Origin: Mycobacteriales bacterium | GTDB lineage: Bacteria; Actinomycetota; Actinomycetes; BP-191 | DNA length: 64,000 nucleotides | Assembly (NCBI GenBank): GCA_035714365.1 | Contig: DASTMB010000010.1 | Coordinates: 62,001 to 126,000 of the forward strand | Reading direction: 5' to 3' | Shown here: in pieces, positions 35,461 through 44,201 of the stretch | How the letters are laid out: each line of letters starts with the position of its first letter | Position numbering within the stretch: the first letter of the stretch is position 1 | Position numbers and translations under genes: made by a program | Notes under the pieces: generated by a model | The model's input: only the letters and a program-made list of their open reading frames with translations | Told to the model about the DNA's origin: nothing | Databases searched by the model: none

Positions 35461-36741
35461 ATGACGCCGTACGCGCTGCTGCGCCGCCACCGCGACTACC
35501 GCCTCGTCCTCGCCGCGGGCCTGGCCTCGCTGATGGGCGACTGGGTCCTGCACATCGGCCTGTCGTACCTCGTCTACGACCTCACCGGCTCCACGCTCGC
35601 GTCCGGCGCGACACTGTTCGCCGGCTTCGCGCCGCAGATGCTGCTCGGCTCGGTCGCGGGCGTGCTCGTCGACCGGTGGGACCGCCGCCGGACGATGGTC
35701 CGTTGCGACCTGCTCCAGGCTGTGGGCCTGCTGCCGCTGCTGCTCGTCGGGCACGGCCGCGTCTGGATCGTCTACGCGGTCGCGCTCTGGCAGGGCTGCG
35801 TCGAGCAGTTCTTCACGCCGGCGTCGAAGGCGCTCGTCCCCGCGCTGGTCCCGCCGGACGACCTGCTGGCCGCCAACGCCCTCAGCGGCCAGAACCAGAA
35901 CGTCGCCCGCCTCGTCGGCTCCTCCCTCGGCGGCGTCCTCGCGGCGTGGGGCGGGCTGGTGGGGATCGCGCTGTTCGACGCGGCGACGTTCGTGGTGTCG
36001 GCGTCGCTGGTCGCGCTGGTGCGGGTCTCGGCGCGGCCGGACGTCGCGGCGCCGGCCGCGGGGCGCGCGGTCCGGCGGCTGGTCGCCGAGTGGCGCGACG
36101 GGATGGCGCTGATCCGGTCGTCGCGCGCGCTGCGGACGGTGCTCGTCTTCGCGCTGGTGACCAGCACCGGCGAGGGCATCATGGGCACGCTGTTCGCGCC
36201 GTGGGTGCGCGACGTCGTGCACGGCGACGGCCGGGCGTACGGCGCGATCATGGCCGTGCAGGCCGTCGGCGGGATCGCGGGCGGGCTGGTCGCCGCGTCG
36301 TGGGGCGGCCGGGCGTCGCCGCGGGCGCTGTTCGGCTGGGGCGCGGTGGTGTTCGGCGTCCTCGACACGGTGCTGTTCGCGTACCCGGTCGTGTGGCCGC
36401 ACGTCGCCCCGGCGTTCGTCCTCATGGTGGTGCTCGGGCTGCCCGGCGCGGTCGCCATGGCGGCCGGCATGACCGTCGTGCAGACGCTCGCGGAGGACCG
36501 CTACCGGGGCCGCGTGCTGGGCGCGCTCGGCGCGGTGCAGGGCGTGGCGGTGGTCGTCGGCATCGGCCTCGCGTCGTGGCTCGGCGAGGTCGTCGGCATC
36601 CTGCCGGTGATCGTCTACCAGGGCGTCGGCTACGTGATCGGCGGCTTCGTCGTGCTCGTCGGGCTGGGGCGTACCTCACCCGTCGCGAGCCACCAGAGCC
36701 ACGCCACGTCGTCCGCGTCCGGCGGGAGCGCGTCGAGGTAG
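35461..36741 (+). CDS. Major facilitator superfamily transporter
   Basis: The 426-residue protein has about ten to twelve hydrophobic helices and the MFS loop motif GVLVDRWDRRRTMV (about 66-79), with RGRVLGALGAVQG in the second half, typical of drug-efflux MFS-3 proteins. Substrate is unknown. The C-terminal 35 residues overlap, in antisense, the end of the neighbouring zinc-finger gene. Its promoter has phased GTCA repeats. Confidence 0.88.
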   Translation: MTPYALLRRHRDYRLVLAAGLASLMGDWVLHIGLSYLVYDLTGSTLASGATLFAGFAPQMLLGSVAGVLVDRWDRRRTMVRCDLLQAVGLLPLLLVGHGRVWIVYAVALWQGCVEQFFTPASKALVPALVPPDDLLAANALSGQNQNVARLVGSSLGGVLAAWGGLVGIALFDAATFVVSASLVALVRVSARPDVAAPAAGRAVRRLVAEWRDGMALIRSSRALRTVLVFALVTSTGEGIMGTLFAPWVRDVVHGDGRAYGAIMAVQAVGGIAGGLVAASWGGRASPRALFGWGAVVFGVLDTVLFAYPVVWPHVAPAFVLMVVLGLPGAVAMAAGMTVVQTLAEDRYRGRVLGALGAVQGVAVVVGIGLASWLGEVVGILPVIVYQGVGYVIGGFVVLVGLGRTSPVASHQSHATSSASGGSASR

Positions 36742-36986
36742 GCGCGCGCGCGTGCCGCCTCCTCCGCGTGCCCCTCGCACCAGTCGTCCGGCGTCGCGCA
36801 GCGGCGGCCGTACTCGCCTCCTTGCGGGCCGCACGTCGTGACGAGCCGCGCCTCCGCGCCGCAGCGGTCGCACGCCCCGGCGGTGACGTTGCGCGGCCCG
36901 AACTCCGCGTCGTCCAGCCACGGGTGCTCGCGCCGGAGCGCCGCGCGCAGCTCCGGCTTCGGCGGAACGCCCTCCGGCCACCTCAT
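36630..36986 (-). CDS. Small zinc-finger-like hypothetical protein
   Basis: The 118-residue protein has paired cysteines CDRCGAEARLV (about 41-44) and CGPQGGEYGRRC, CEGH, suggesting one or two small zinc sites. Its acidic C-terminal part (ALPPDADDVAWLWWLATGE) is shared in antisense with the MFS gene over 112 bases. The ATG is seven bases after CATACT (36999-36994). Function unknown; I do not recognise a family. Confidence 0.6.
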   Translation of the reverse strand: MRWPEGVPPKPELRAALRREHPWLDDAEFGPRNVTAGACDRCGAEARLVTTCGPQGGEYGRRCATPDDWCEGHAEEAARARAYLDALPPDADDVAWLWWLATGEVRPSPTSTTKPPIT

Positions 36987-37005
36987 CGCGTGCAGTATGT
37001 GCCGC
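36987..37005. promoter_or_regulatory. Bidirectional leaderless promoter before pyruvate kinase
   Basis: On the plus strand CAGTAT (36993-36998) is seven bases before GTG 37006; on the minus strand CATACT (36999-36994) is seven bases before ATG 36986. The two -10 candidates overlap by five bases. Confidence 0.5.
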
Positions 37006-38406
37006 GTGGCGCGGACGAAGGTGGTGGCGACGCTCGGCCCGTCGTCGCGTTCGGAGGAGACGATCCGGGCGATGACCGAGGCCGGCGTCTCGGTGTTCCG
37101 GATCAACTGCTCGCACGGCGAGCGGGCCGACCACCTCGCCGAGATCGCGCTGGTGCGCTCGGTCGCCACGGCGCTGGGCCGCAACGTCGCGGTGCTCGCC
37201 GACCTCCAGGGGCCGAAGATCCGCGTCGGCACGGTCGGCGACGGCGTCGAGCTGGCCGGGACGTGCACGTTGCGCGCGGGCTGCGACACCACCGCCGACG
37301 GCACGATCCCCGTGGGGTACGGGCGGTTCGCGGCGGACGTCCGCCCCGGCGCGCGGGTGCTGCTGGACGACGGGCGGCTGGAGCTGCGGGTGCGTTCGGT
37401 GGCGGGGCGCGACGTCGCGTGCGAGGTGGTGCGCGGCGGGCTGCTGACCAGCCACAAGGGGATCAACCTGCCGGGCGTCGCGGTCACCGCGCAGAGCCCG
37501 ACGTTGAAGGACCTCCAGGACGCCGCCGCCATGGTCGAGGCGGGCGTCGACTACCTCGCGCTGTCGTTCGTGCGGACCCCCGAGGACGTGAACCGGCTGC
37601 GCGCCGCCGTCCGCGGCCTCGGCGCCGCCGTGCCGATCGTCGCCAAGCTGGAACGCCCCGAGGCCCTCGACCACCTCGACGGCATCCTCGAGGCCGCCGA
37701 CGCCGTCATGGTCGCGCGCGGCGACCTCGGCGTGGAGATGGGCCCGGAACGCGTCCCGGTCCTGCAGAAGACGATCGTCTCGGCGGCCAACGCGCACGCC
37801 CTGCCCGTCATCACCGCGACCGAGATGCTCGAGTCGATGGTCGAGGAGTCGCGGCCGACGCGCGCCGAGGCGTCCGACGTCGCCAACGCCGTGTTCGACG
37901 GCACGTCCGCGGTAATGCTGTCGCAGGAGACGGCGGTCGGCCACGACCCGACGGCCGCCGTCGAGTGGATGGTGCGCATCTGCGCGGAGGCCGAGGCGGC
38001 GCCGCGGTTCAACGTGCCCGCCGCGGTCGTGCGCGGCGTCGTCACGCCCGCCCGCGCCGTCGCGCACGCGGTGGTGCAGACCGTGCGGGACCTGGCGGCG
38101 ACCTGTGTCGTCGTGCACACCCATTCCGGCGCGTCGTCGCGGCTGGTGGCGTCGTACGACCCGGGGGTGCCGGTGCTCGCGCTGTCGCCGGTCGAGGAGA
38201 CCGTGCGGCGGGTGGCGCTGCACCGCGGCGTGGTCGCGCAGCGGGTCGAGCGGGCCGACGACTCGCTCGCGCTGATGGCGCAGGCGAACGTCGAGGCGCG
38301 GCGCGCCGGGCTGGCGCGGCCGGGCGACACCATCGTCGTCGTGGCCGGCGCGCCCGGCGTCGTCGGCGGCACCAACCGGCTGCTCGTGCACTCGGTGACG
38401 GCATGA
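37006..38406 (+). CDS. pyk: Pyruvate kinase
   Basis: The 466-residue enzyme converts PEP and ADP to pyruvate and ATP at the end of glycolysis. Motifs: ARTKVVATLGPSSRSEETI at the start, RINCSHGERADH, DLQGPKIRVG, and the substrate/metal signature IVAKLERPEALDHLD with VMVARGDLGVEMGPERVP and ITATEMLESM. GTG 37006 is favoured (leaderless, and matching the family start); ATG 36997 would add three residues and overlap the -10. Confidence 0.95.
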   Translation: MARTKVVATLGPSSRSEETIRAMTEAGVSVFRINCSHGERADHLAEIALVRSVATALGRNVAVLADLQGPKIRVGTVGDGVELAGTCTLRAGCDTTADGTIPVGYGRFAADVRPGARVLLDDGRLELRVRSVAGRDVACEVVRGGLLTSHKGINLPGVAVTAQSPTLKDLQDAAAMVEAGVDYLALSFVRTPEDVNRLRAAVRGLGAAVPIVAKLERPEALDHLDGILEAADAVMVARGDLGVEMGPERVPVLQKTIVSAANAHALPVITATEMLESMVEESRPTRAEASDVANAVFDGTSAVMLSQETAVGHDPTAAVEWMVRICAEAEAAPRFNVPAAVVRGVVTPARAVAHAVVQTVRDLAATCVVVHTHSGASSRLVASYDPGVPVLALSPVEETVRRVALHRGVVAQRVERADDSLALMAQANVEARRAGLARPGDTIVVVAGAPGVVGGTNRLLVHSVTA

Positions 38407-38810
38407 GCCTGGACGAGTGGTTCGCGCCGCGCCGGTCGCCGGACGGGGTGGTCGAGGTGCGGTTCGAGGCGATCGAGATGCGGATGTCGCACTGGGTGCA
38501 GGAGCCGATCGTCGTGCGCACCCGCGACGGCCGCGAGGTGCTGTCGCTCTCCGGCACGTTGTGGGACGCGGCCGGGCCGACGGCGTTCCCGCGGCCCGGC
38601 GTCGTGGAGCTGACGCTGCGCCACTACCCGGACGGCGCGCACGAGGTCGTCCTCGTCGTGGACGTGGAGACGGAGACGTTCGGCATCGGGCGGGACGCGG
38701 CGGCGGACCAGCCGGTGGCGCGGCTGCGCGACGCGTTGCCGAAGGCGTTGAAGCAGGCCCGCGCGGCGGCGCGCGGGGCCGGCCGGGGTCAGGCCGGCGA
38801 CCACTCCTGA
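38403..38810 (+). CDS. Hypothetical soluble protein after pyruvate kinase
   Basis: The 135-residue protein starts MSLDEWFAPRRSPDGVVEVR, has alternating beta-strand patterns (HYPDGAHEVVLVVDVETETF) and an Ala/Lys/Arg tail. No family recognised. ATG overlaps the pyruvate kinase stop (ATGA), so it is translationally coupled. The end overlaps cysS by 22 bases in convergent orientation. Confidence 0.72.
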   Translation: MSLDEWFAPRRSPDGVVEVRFEAIEMRMSHWVQEPIVVRTRDGREVLSLSGTLWDAAGPTAFPRPGVVELTLRHYPDGAHEVVLVVDVETETFGIGRDAAADQPVARLRDALPKALKQARAAARGAGRGQAGDHS

Positions 38811-40180
38811 CCGTTGGCGGTGTCGCGGACGGCGACGCCGAGCGCGGCGAGCTCGTCGCGGAGCCGGTCGGAGGCGGCGAAGTCCTTCCCGGCCCGGGCC
38901 GCGGCCCGCGCGTCCAGCAACGCCCGCGCGCCCTCCGGCAGGCTCGGCGCCGCCTTCCCGACGTCGCGCGCCAGGTCCAGCCCGAGGACGTTGTCGAACC
39001 ACGCGAACAGCTCGAACTTGCTGCCGTCCGGCATCTCCGGGTCGCGCTCGGCCTCGCGGACCACCTGCAACGCCGCCGGCGTGTCCAGGTCGTCCGCCAG
39101 GGCGTCGCGGAAGCGTTCGACGTACTCCGCGCACATCGGCTTCGACGGCGACTCCGCCCACTCGCGGACCCGCGACCGCCAGCGCGCCAGCGTCTTGTCC
39201 GCCGCCGCGATCTCGTCCCAGGTCAGGTTGATCTGCGTGCGGTACCGGCTGCCCAGGAACGACAGCCGCAGCGCGAGCGGGTCGTGGCCGCGTGCCTCGA
39301 CGTCCGGGACCAGCACGACGTTGCCGGTGGACTTGGCCATCTTGCGGCCCTCGAACAGCAGGTGCTCGCCGTGCACCCAGTGCCGCACGACCTCATGCCC
39401 GACCGCCGCCTCGGACTGGGCGCGTTCGTCCTCGTGGTGCGGGAAGCGCAGGTCGATACCGCCGGTGTGCACGTCGATCGTCTCGCCGAGCAGCGCGAGC
39501 GACATGGCGCTGCACTCCAGGTGCCAGCCGGGGAAGCCGGTGCCCCACGGCGTCTCCCACACCTGCGCGCGGTTCGGGCCGGCGCCCTTCCACAGCGCCC
39601 AGTCGGCGTGGAACCGCTTGTGCGGGTGGACCTCCCCCTCGCTGCGGTGGCCCGCGACGAGCTGGTCGAGGCGGTTGCCGGAGATGGCGCCGTACGGCGC
39701 CCACGACGCCGCGTCGAAGAACACGCTGCCGTCCGGCGTGGCGTACGCGTGGCCCCGGTCGATCAGGCGTTGCACCAGCTCGACCATCGGCCGGATCCAC
39801 TCGCTGGCCTTCGGCTCGTCGGCCGCGCGGTGGATGTTCAGCGCCGCCAGGTCGCGGTGGAACGCCTCCGTGTAGAACGCCGCGATCTCCGCCGCCGTCT
39901 TCCCCTCGCGGCGCGCCTGGGCGAGCACCTTGTCGTCGCCGGAGTCGTTCGTGTCGTCGGTCATGTGCCCGACGTCGGTGATGTTCTGCACGACGCGCAC
40001 GCGCACGTGGTGCAGCTCGGCGACGCGGCGGATCAGGTCGGACAGCAGGAACGTCCGCATGTTCCCGACGTGGGCGTACCGGTAGACCGTCGGGCCGCAG
40101 GCGTAGAGCCGCAGCAGGCCGGGCGTCGCGGGCTCGATCGGGACGACCGCGCGCGCCATCGTGTCGTAGAGCCGCATCAC
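38789..40180 (-). CDS. cysS: Cysteinyl-tRNA synthetase
   Basis: The 463-residue class I synthetase has the zinc/active-site start CGPTVYRYAHVGNMR (HIGH-like HVGN), GWHLECSAM, HTGGIDLRFPHHEDE and the KMSKS-like KMAKSTGN (about 285-292), followed by an intact DALR-type helical domain and C-terminal tail. It charges tRNA-Cys. The full C-terminal half argues against the shorter MshC ligase. GTG 40180 is six bases after TAGGCT, a leaderless arrangement; ATG 40177 is the alternative. Confidence 0.94.
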   Translation of the reverse strand: MMRLYDTMARAVVPIEPATPGLLRLYACGPTVYRYAHVGNMRTFLLSDLIRRVAELHHVRVRVVQNITDVGHMTDDTNDSGDDKVLAQARREGKTAAEIAAFYTEAFHRDLAALNIHRAADEPKASEWIRPMVELVQRLIDRGHAYATPDGSVFFDAASWAPYGAISGNRLDQLVAGHRSEGEVHPHKRFHADWALWKGAGPNRAQVWETPWGTGFPGWHLECSAMSLALLGETIDVHTGGIDLRFPHHEDERAQSEAAVGHEVVRHWVHGEHLLFEGRKMAKSTGNVVLVPDVEARGHDPLALRLSFLGSRYRTQINLTWDEIAAADKTLARWRSRVREWAESPSKPMCAEYVERFRDALADDLDTPAALQVVREAERDPEMPDGSKFELFAWFDNVLGLDLARDVGKAAPSLPEGARALLDARAAARAGKDFAASDRLRDELAALGVAVRDTANGQEWSPA

Positions 40181-40212
40181 GATCCGAGCCTACGGCTCGC
40201 GTCCGGTGCCAG

Positions 40213-40998
40213 TCAGTCGGGTGCCACCCAGGCTCCCGCGAGAGTGTCCGGCTCCCACCGCACTGGCCCCGATGGCGGAGTAGACCCGGGCGCCGCACCA
40301 GGTGCTTGTGGAAGTGCGTTAATCGCGTGCTTGGCCACCTCGCGGTCAGAAGTTCGCAGGATCCACAAGGTGTCTCCCTGACGAATTTCGACAGTTGTCG
40401 GTGCCGCAGGGTCGGTGCCAGTCGGGATGCGTCGCCTTCGGAATAAGTGCACTACCGCCGCAGACAAGGCGTTCGCCGCCAGGTCAATCGCTAGTTGCGG
40501 CAGGAGATCTATGACGATCTTGGCCGGCGGGATCGCCGAGAACTGGAAGTACTCCAGTCCCTCGACCTCGCCAACCGCTGAGGCGGTCGCACATGCCGCA
40601 GCGACATCTTCAGCCGTGAACCACGCAGCATCGGCAGCCAGAAGAAGTTCCCGTTCGCTGACGCTGTGCCACAGACTCTCTGGAAGTCGCCTACCGCATG
40701 CGACGGAGAAGCCGTGGACCTCACCTATCGCTATCCAGTCGGCCTCGACCACCTCACCACGAAAGTAGGCCTCAAACTCGCCGTCCTCCATCAAACGCCT
40801 TTCGGCGGAGATGTTCCTCGTACGAACTGGCTGGTTGCGATCGTGATGCCCGAGTATAGGTAAAGCCCCGCTGTTGATCTGAGCGATGATCTCGTCAAGT
40901 TGTTTGACGGTGAACCGGAAGCCGCCGTAGGCCCGGAGCGCGTGCGTCGTCGCAACGGTCCCGGTCAGCTCGATCCACTTCGGTTCCTTTGGTGTCAC
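40213..40998 (-). CDS. Lower-GC orphan protein, distant prohead-protease-like N-terminus
   Basis: The 261-residue protein is clearly less GC-rich than its neighbours, suggesting transfer. The N-terminal part (about 8-105) has a layout like HK97-type prohead proteases: LPILGHHDRNQPV (H51/H52), EDGEFEAYFRGEV and EVHGFSVACG (S98). A hydrophobic helix (LAIDLAANALSAAVVHLF, about 168-185) and a Pro-rich tail follow. No phage genes are nearby. The protease relationship is a weak inference; otherwise function unknown. Confidence 0.6.
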   Translation of the reverse strand: MTPKEPKWIELTGTVATTHALRAYGGFRFTVKQLDEIIAQINSGALPILGHHDRNQPVRTRNISAERRLMEDGEFEAYFRGEVVEADWIAIGEVHGFSVACGRRLPESLWHSVSERELLLAADAAWFTAEDVAAACATASAVGEVEGLEYFQFSAIPPAKIVIDLLPQLAIDLAANALSAAVVHLFRRRRIPTGTDPAAPTTVEIRQGDTLWILRTSDREVAKHAINALPQAPGAAPGSTPPSGPVRWEPDTLAGAWVAPD

Positions 40999-41034
40999 CG
41001 ACTCAGGCTAGATGCGAGTTGGGTGGGCTGTCGC

Positions 41035-41658
41035 CTACGGCTCGAACGCGAACAGCCGCACGCCCGGCTCCAGCGGCACCGGCGTGCCGGTGAAGCGGGC
41101 CACGCCGACGCCGACGAACGACGTCTCCGCCACGCCCTCGAACGCCACCTCCGCGCAGCCGGCGTCGACCACCCACGAGCGCACGGCGGGGGTGAGGTCC
41201 GGCGCCTTGCGGTGCCGCGTCCAGATCACCGTCGCGCCCGGCGCGCAGAGCATCGGCAACGCCGCCACCGTGCGGCGGATGTCGGCCTCCGGGACGTTGC
41301 CGAAGATGCCGCAGAGCAGCACCAGGTCGGCCGGGACGGCGCCGAGGTAGGCGTCGGTGACGCCGGCGTCGCCGACGACGACCTCCGCGTCCAGGCCGGC
41401 GGCGAGCGACCGGGCGACGGCGGCGTTGGCCGGGTCGAGCTCGACCAGCCGCGCGCGCACCGAGGCGCCGCGCGGCGACGCGGCGAGCACCGGCAGCAGG
41501 TCGCGCCCCTGCCCGGCGCAGGCGCTGACCGCGCGGGCGGGGCCGTCGACCGTGGCGAGCCACGCCGCGATGTGGCGCTGCACGATCCGCAGCCGGACGT
41601 CGAGCGCCGAGCCCGGCTCGTCGTACGCCGCGTACCACGCGTACCAGTCGCGGCTCAC
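41035..41658 (-). CDS. SAM-dependent methyltransferase-like protein
   Basis: The 207-residue protein begins [16 protein letters not shown] and has a Rossmann-like start VSACAGQGRDLLPVLA (about 42-57), RLVELDPANAAVA, and ADLVLLCGIFGNV, consistent with a class I methyltransferase. Target unknown. GTG 41658 overlaps the SirB1-like stop (GTGA), so the genes are co-transcribed. Confidence 0.8.
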   Translation of the reverse strand: MSRDWYAWYAAYDEPGSALDVRLRIVQRHIAAWLATVDGPARAVSACAGQGRDLLPVLAASPRGASVRARLVELDPANAAVARSLAAGLDAEVVVGDAGVTDAYLGAVPADLVLLCGIFGNVPEADIRRTVAALPMLCAPGATVIWTRHRKAPDLTPAVRSWVVDAGCAEVAFEGVAETSFVGVGVARFTGTPVPLEPGVRLFAFEP

Positions 41659-42437
41659 GACAGCCGCGCCCGGGACATCCGCGCGGCGCGCAGCGCGAGG
41701 TCGGCCGACTCCGGGTCGACCGGCGCGACGGCCTCGGCGTAGGCCTCCAGCTCGAACGCCGCCGCGAGGTAGTCGCCGAGCTGGATGAGGATCTCGCCGC
41801 GCTCGCGGCGCAGCAGCACCGAGTGCGACGGGACGAGCATGGACAGCTCGACCGCCCACAGCCGGGTGCGGGCGTTGGTGCCGTGGCCGCGCGCGCCGGC
41901 GCGGATGTTCGCGAGCACGCGGGAGACGATCGACGGCACCTCCCACGGCTCGAAGTCGTCGTCGGACAGCGGCGACCCGAGCCGGGCGGCGAGCTCCGGC
42001 CGCGACACCAGGCGGCCGCCGTAGAACGGGTCCACGAGCTGCCCCGCGACCTCGACCACGAAGTGCCCGGGCAGCCCGATCCCGGCGGCCGGCAGCGCGA
42101 GGCGGCGCGCGACCTCGAGGTAGACGACGGAGAGCAGGATCGGCAGGCCGCGACGGCGGCGCAGCACCTCGTGCAGCAGCGACGCGCGCAGGTCGCCGTA
42201 GTCGTCGCCGTAGCCGCGGAACCCGGCGTGGTCGGCGAGCGCCTGCCGCAGCCCGTGCGCTGGCTCCTCGCCGAGGTGCTCGCCGGCCTCGGCCGCCAGC
42301 GCGTCCAGCGCCGCGAGCGACGCGGGGACGTCGAGGTCCGGGAACACCTCCGCCCCGATGAGCAGGCAGGCCAGCCCCAGGTCCGGCGAGTCGGAGCGCA
42401 TCGTCTCGGCGAACGCCGCCCGCGTCGCGGCCGTCAC
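41655..42437 (-). CDS. SirB1/transglutaminase-like and TPR protein
   Basis: The 260-residue protein has the SirB1 pattern [42 protein letters not shown] (in parts: [30 protein letters not shown]) and a C-terminal tetratricopeptide end ([26 protein letters not shown]). Family role is poorly defined. GTG 42437 overlaps the preceding small gene's stop. Confidence 0.85.
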   Translation of the reverse strand: MTAATRAAFAETMRSDSPDLGLACLLIGAEVFPDLDVPASLAALDALAAEAGEHLGEEPAHGLRQALADHAGFRGYGDDYGDLRASLLHEVLRRRRGLPILLSVVYLEVARRLALPAAGIGLPGHFVVEVAGQLVDPFYGGRLVSRPELAARLGSPLSDDDFEPWEVPSIVSRVLANIRAGARGHGTNARTRLWAVELSMLVPSHSVLLRRERGEILIQLGDYLAAAFELEAYAEAVAPVDPESADLALRAARMSRARLS

Positions 42438-42634
42438 GGGCGCTCCACCACGCGCGCGGCGACCAGGTCGCCCTCGGCCACGGTCACCTCGGCGCCGTCG
42501 CGGCGGCGGACCGACAGCACGCCGTCCGACCACGCCAGCAGCACGCCGACGACGTCGCTCACGCCGCCGTCGACGGCGCGCCGCAGCGTCACGCGCGCGC
42601 CGACGTCGGCGGGCGTCACGGCGACCCGGTACAC
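42434..42634 (-). CDS. Stand-alone N-terminal domain of a GNAT-linked family
   Basis: The 66-residue protein ([19 protein letters not shown] ... [20 protein letters not shown]) resembles the small beta-barrel found at the N-terminus of GNAT proteins that sit beside fdxA in other actinomycetes, but no acetyltransferase domain follows. Starts further upstream (TTG 42676) are possible. It is divergent from fdxA and heads an operon with SirB1 and the methyltransferase. Confidence 0.55.
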   Translation of the reverse strand: MYRVAVTPADVGARVTLRRAVDGGVSDVVGVLLAWSDGVLSVRRRDGAEVTVAEGDLVAARVVERP

Positions 42635-42685
42635 GCCACCGGCCGGAATGGGCGTCCCCTCTCGGGTGTGATGCAATGCGGCTGC

Positions 42686-42692
42686 GATACTA
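42686..42692. promoter_or_regulatory. Overlapping divergent -10 boxes at fdxA
   Basis: GATACT (42686-42691) on the plus strand and TAGTAT (42692-42687) on the minus strand overlap. The plus transcript would have a leader of about 25 bases carrying AGGAGGAG before fdxA GTG. Confidence 0.45.
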
Positions 42693-42721
42693 GGCAGACC
42701 CGCGCCAGGAGGAGCCGAACC

Positions 42722-43033
42722 GTGACGTACACCATCGCCGAGCCGTGCGTCGATGTGAAGGACAAGGCCTGCATCGAAGAGTGCCCGGTGGACTGCATCT
42801 ACGAGGGCGTGCGCTCCCTCTACATCCACCCCGACGAGTGCGTGGACTGCGGCGCCTGCGAGCCGGTCTGCCCCGTCGAGGCGATCTTCTACGAGGACGA
42901 CGTGCCGGCCTCGTGGAAGCCGTTCACGAAGGACAACAAGGACTTCTTCAACGACCTCGGCTCACCCGGCGGCGCGTCGAAGATCGGGCCGCAGGCGTTC
43001 GACGGCCCGTACGTCGCGCAGCTCCCCGAGTAG
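42722..43033 (+). CDS. fdxA: Seven-iron ferredoxin
   Basis: The 103-residue ferredoxin has C9, C17, C21, C25 and C40, C43, C46, C50: [17 protein letters not shown] and [12 protein letters not shown]. The C-x7-C spacing marks a [3Fe-4S]/[4Fe-4S] FdxA/FdxC type electron carrier. GTG 42722 is preceded by AGGAGGAG. The fdxA-dapC adjacency is common in actinomycetes. Confidence 0.95.
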   Translation: MTYTIAEPCVDVKDKACIEECPVDCIYEGVRSLYIHPDECVDCGACEPVCPVEAIFYEDDVPASWKPFTKDNKDFFNDLGSPGGASKIGPQAFDGPYVAQLPE

Positions 43034-43046
43034 CCAGCCCCGCGTC

Positions 43047-43081
43047 CGCGCCGCCCAGCCGCACCCCGGCCGGGCGGCGCG
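43047..43081 (+). terminator. Hairpin after fdxA
   Basis: A 10-bp stem (43047-43056 with 43072-43081, arm CGCGCCGCCC) and 15-nt loop lies 14 bases after the fdxA stop and before dapC. No T-tract. It may attenuate readthrough into dapC. Confidence 0.45.
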
Positions 43082-43103
43082 TCGCGTGTCCGCAGGAGGT
43101 GTC

Positions 43104-44201
43104 GTGCTGACCCGGGCCCCGCTGCCGGAGTTCCCGTGGGACCGGCTGGTGCCGTACGCCGAGCGCGCGCGCCGCCACCCGGACGGCCTGGTCGACCTCT
43201 CCGTCGGCACGCCCGTCGACCCCACTCCCCGCGTCGTGCAGGACGCGCTGCGCGCCGCGGCCGACGCGCCCGGGTACCCGCTCACGGCGGGGACGCAGGC
43301 GTTGCGCGAGGCGGCCAGCGGCTGGCTGCGGCGCCGCCTCGGCGTCACCTGCCCGCCGGAGAACGTCCTCCCGACGGTCGGCAGCAAGGAGCTGGTCGCG
43401 CTGCTCCCGTCGCTGCTGGGGCTCGGCGGGCGGGTGCTGTTCCCGGACCTCGCGTACCCGACGTACGACATCGGCGCGCGGCTGGCCGGCTGCGAGCCGG
43501 TGCCGGTGCCGACGCGCGACGGCCTGCTCGACCTCGACGCGCTCGACCCCGACGGCGCCGTCCTGCTCTGGGTCAACTACCCGGCCAACCCGCACGGCCG
43601 GATCGCGCCGGTCGCCCACCTCGGCGCGCTCGCCGAGTGGGGCCGGGCCCACGACGTGCTCATCGCCAGTGACGAGTGCTACGTCGAGCTCGGGTGGACC
43701 GCGCCGGTGACGTCGCTGCTCGCGCAGGGCCTCGACGGCATCCTCGCCGTCCACTCGCTGTCCAAGCGGTCCAACCTCGCCGGGTACCGCGCCGGCTTCG
43801 TCGCCGGCGACCCCGCCGTCGTGCAGGCGTTGCTGGAGGTGCGCCGGCACGCCGGGATGATCGTGCCCGCGCCGGTGCAGGCGGCGATGACGGCGGCGCT
43901 GCGCGACGACGCGCACGTCGAGGAGCAGTGGCATCGCTATCTCGAACGCCGCACGCTGCTGCTCGGCGCGTTGCAGCGGGCCGGGTGGCGGGTCGACCAC
44001 TCCGAGGGCGGCCTGTACCTGTGGGCCACGCACCCGCTGCACGACTGCTGGCGCGGCGTGGAGTGGTTCGCCGACCGGGGCGTGCTCGTCGCGCCCGGCG
44101 AGTTCTACGGCGCGGCCGGCGCCCGTCACGTCCGCATCGCCCTGACGGCCCCCACCGACCGCGTCGCCGCGGCCGCCGAACGCCTGGAGCGCCCCGCATG
44201 A
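43104..44201 (+). CDS. dapC: N-succinyldiaminopimelate aminotransferase
   Basis: The 365-residue fold-type I PLP aminotransferase has WVNYPANPHGRIAP, SDECYVELGW and the Schiff-base Lys in HSLSKRSNLAGYRAGF (about 222-237). It makes N-succinyl-LL-diaminopimelate in lysine/peptidoglycan synthesis, supported by dapD and dapE directly after it. GTG 43104 follows AGGAGG; GTG 43086 is the alternative. Its stop overlaps dapD (ATGA). Confidence 0.92.
   Translation: MLTRAPLPEFPWDRLVPYAERARRHPDGLVDLSVGTPVDPTPRVVQDALRAAADAPGYPLTAGTQALREAASGWLRRRLGVTCPPENVLPTVGSKELVALLPSLLGLGGRVLFPDLAYPTYDIGARLAGCEPVPVPTRDGLLDLDALDPDGAVLLWVNYPANPHGRIAPVAHLGALAEWGRAHDVLIASDECYVELGWTAPVTSLLAQGLDGILAVHSLSKRSNLAGYRAGFVAGDPAVVQALLEVRRHAGMIVPAPVQAAMTAALRDDAHVEEQWHRYLERRTLLLGALQRAGWRVDHSEGGLYLWATHPLHDCWRGVEWFADRGVLVAPGEFYGAAGARHVRIALTAPTDRVAAAAERLERPA

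Noticed and set aside
38789-40180. MshC (mycothiol cysteine ligase) instead of cysS
   Set aside because: The protein keeps the full tRNA-binding C-terminal half and a 463-residue length; MshC is shorter and ends soon after the KMSKS region.
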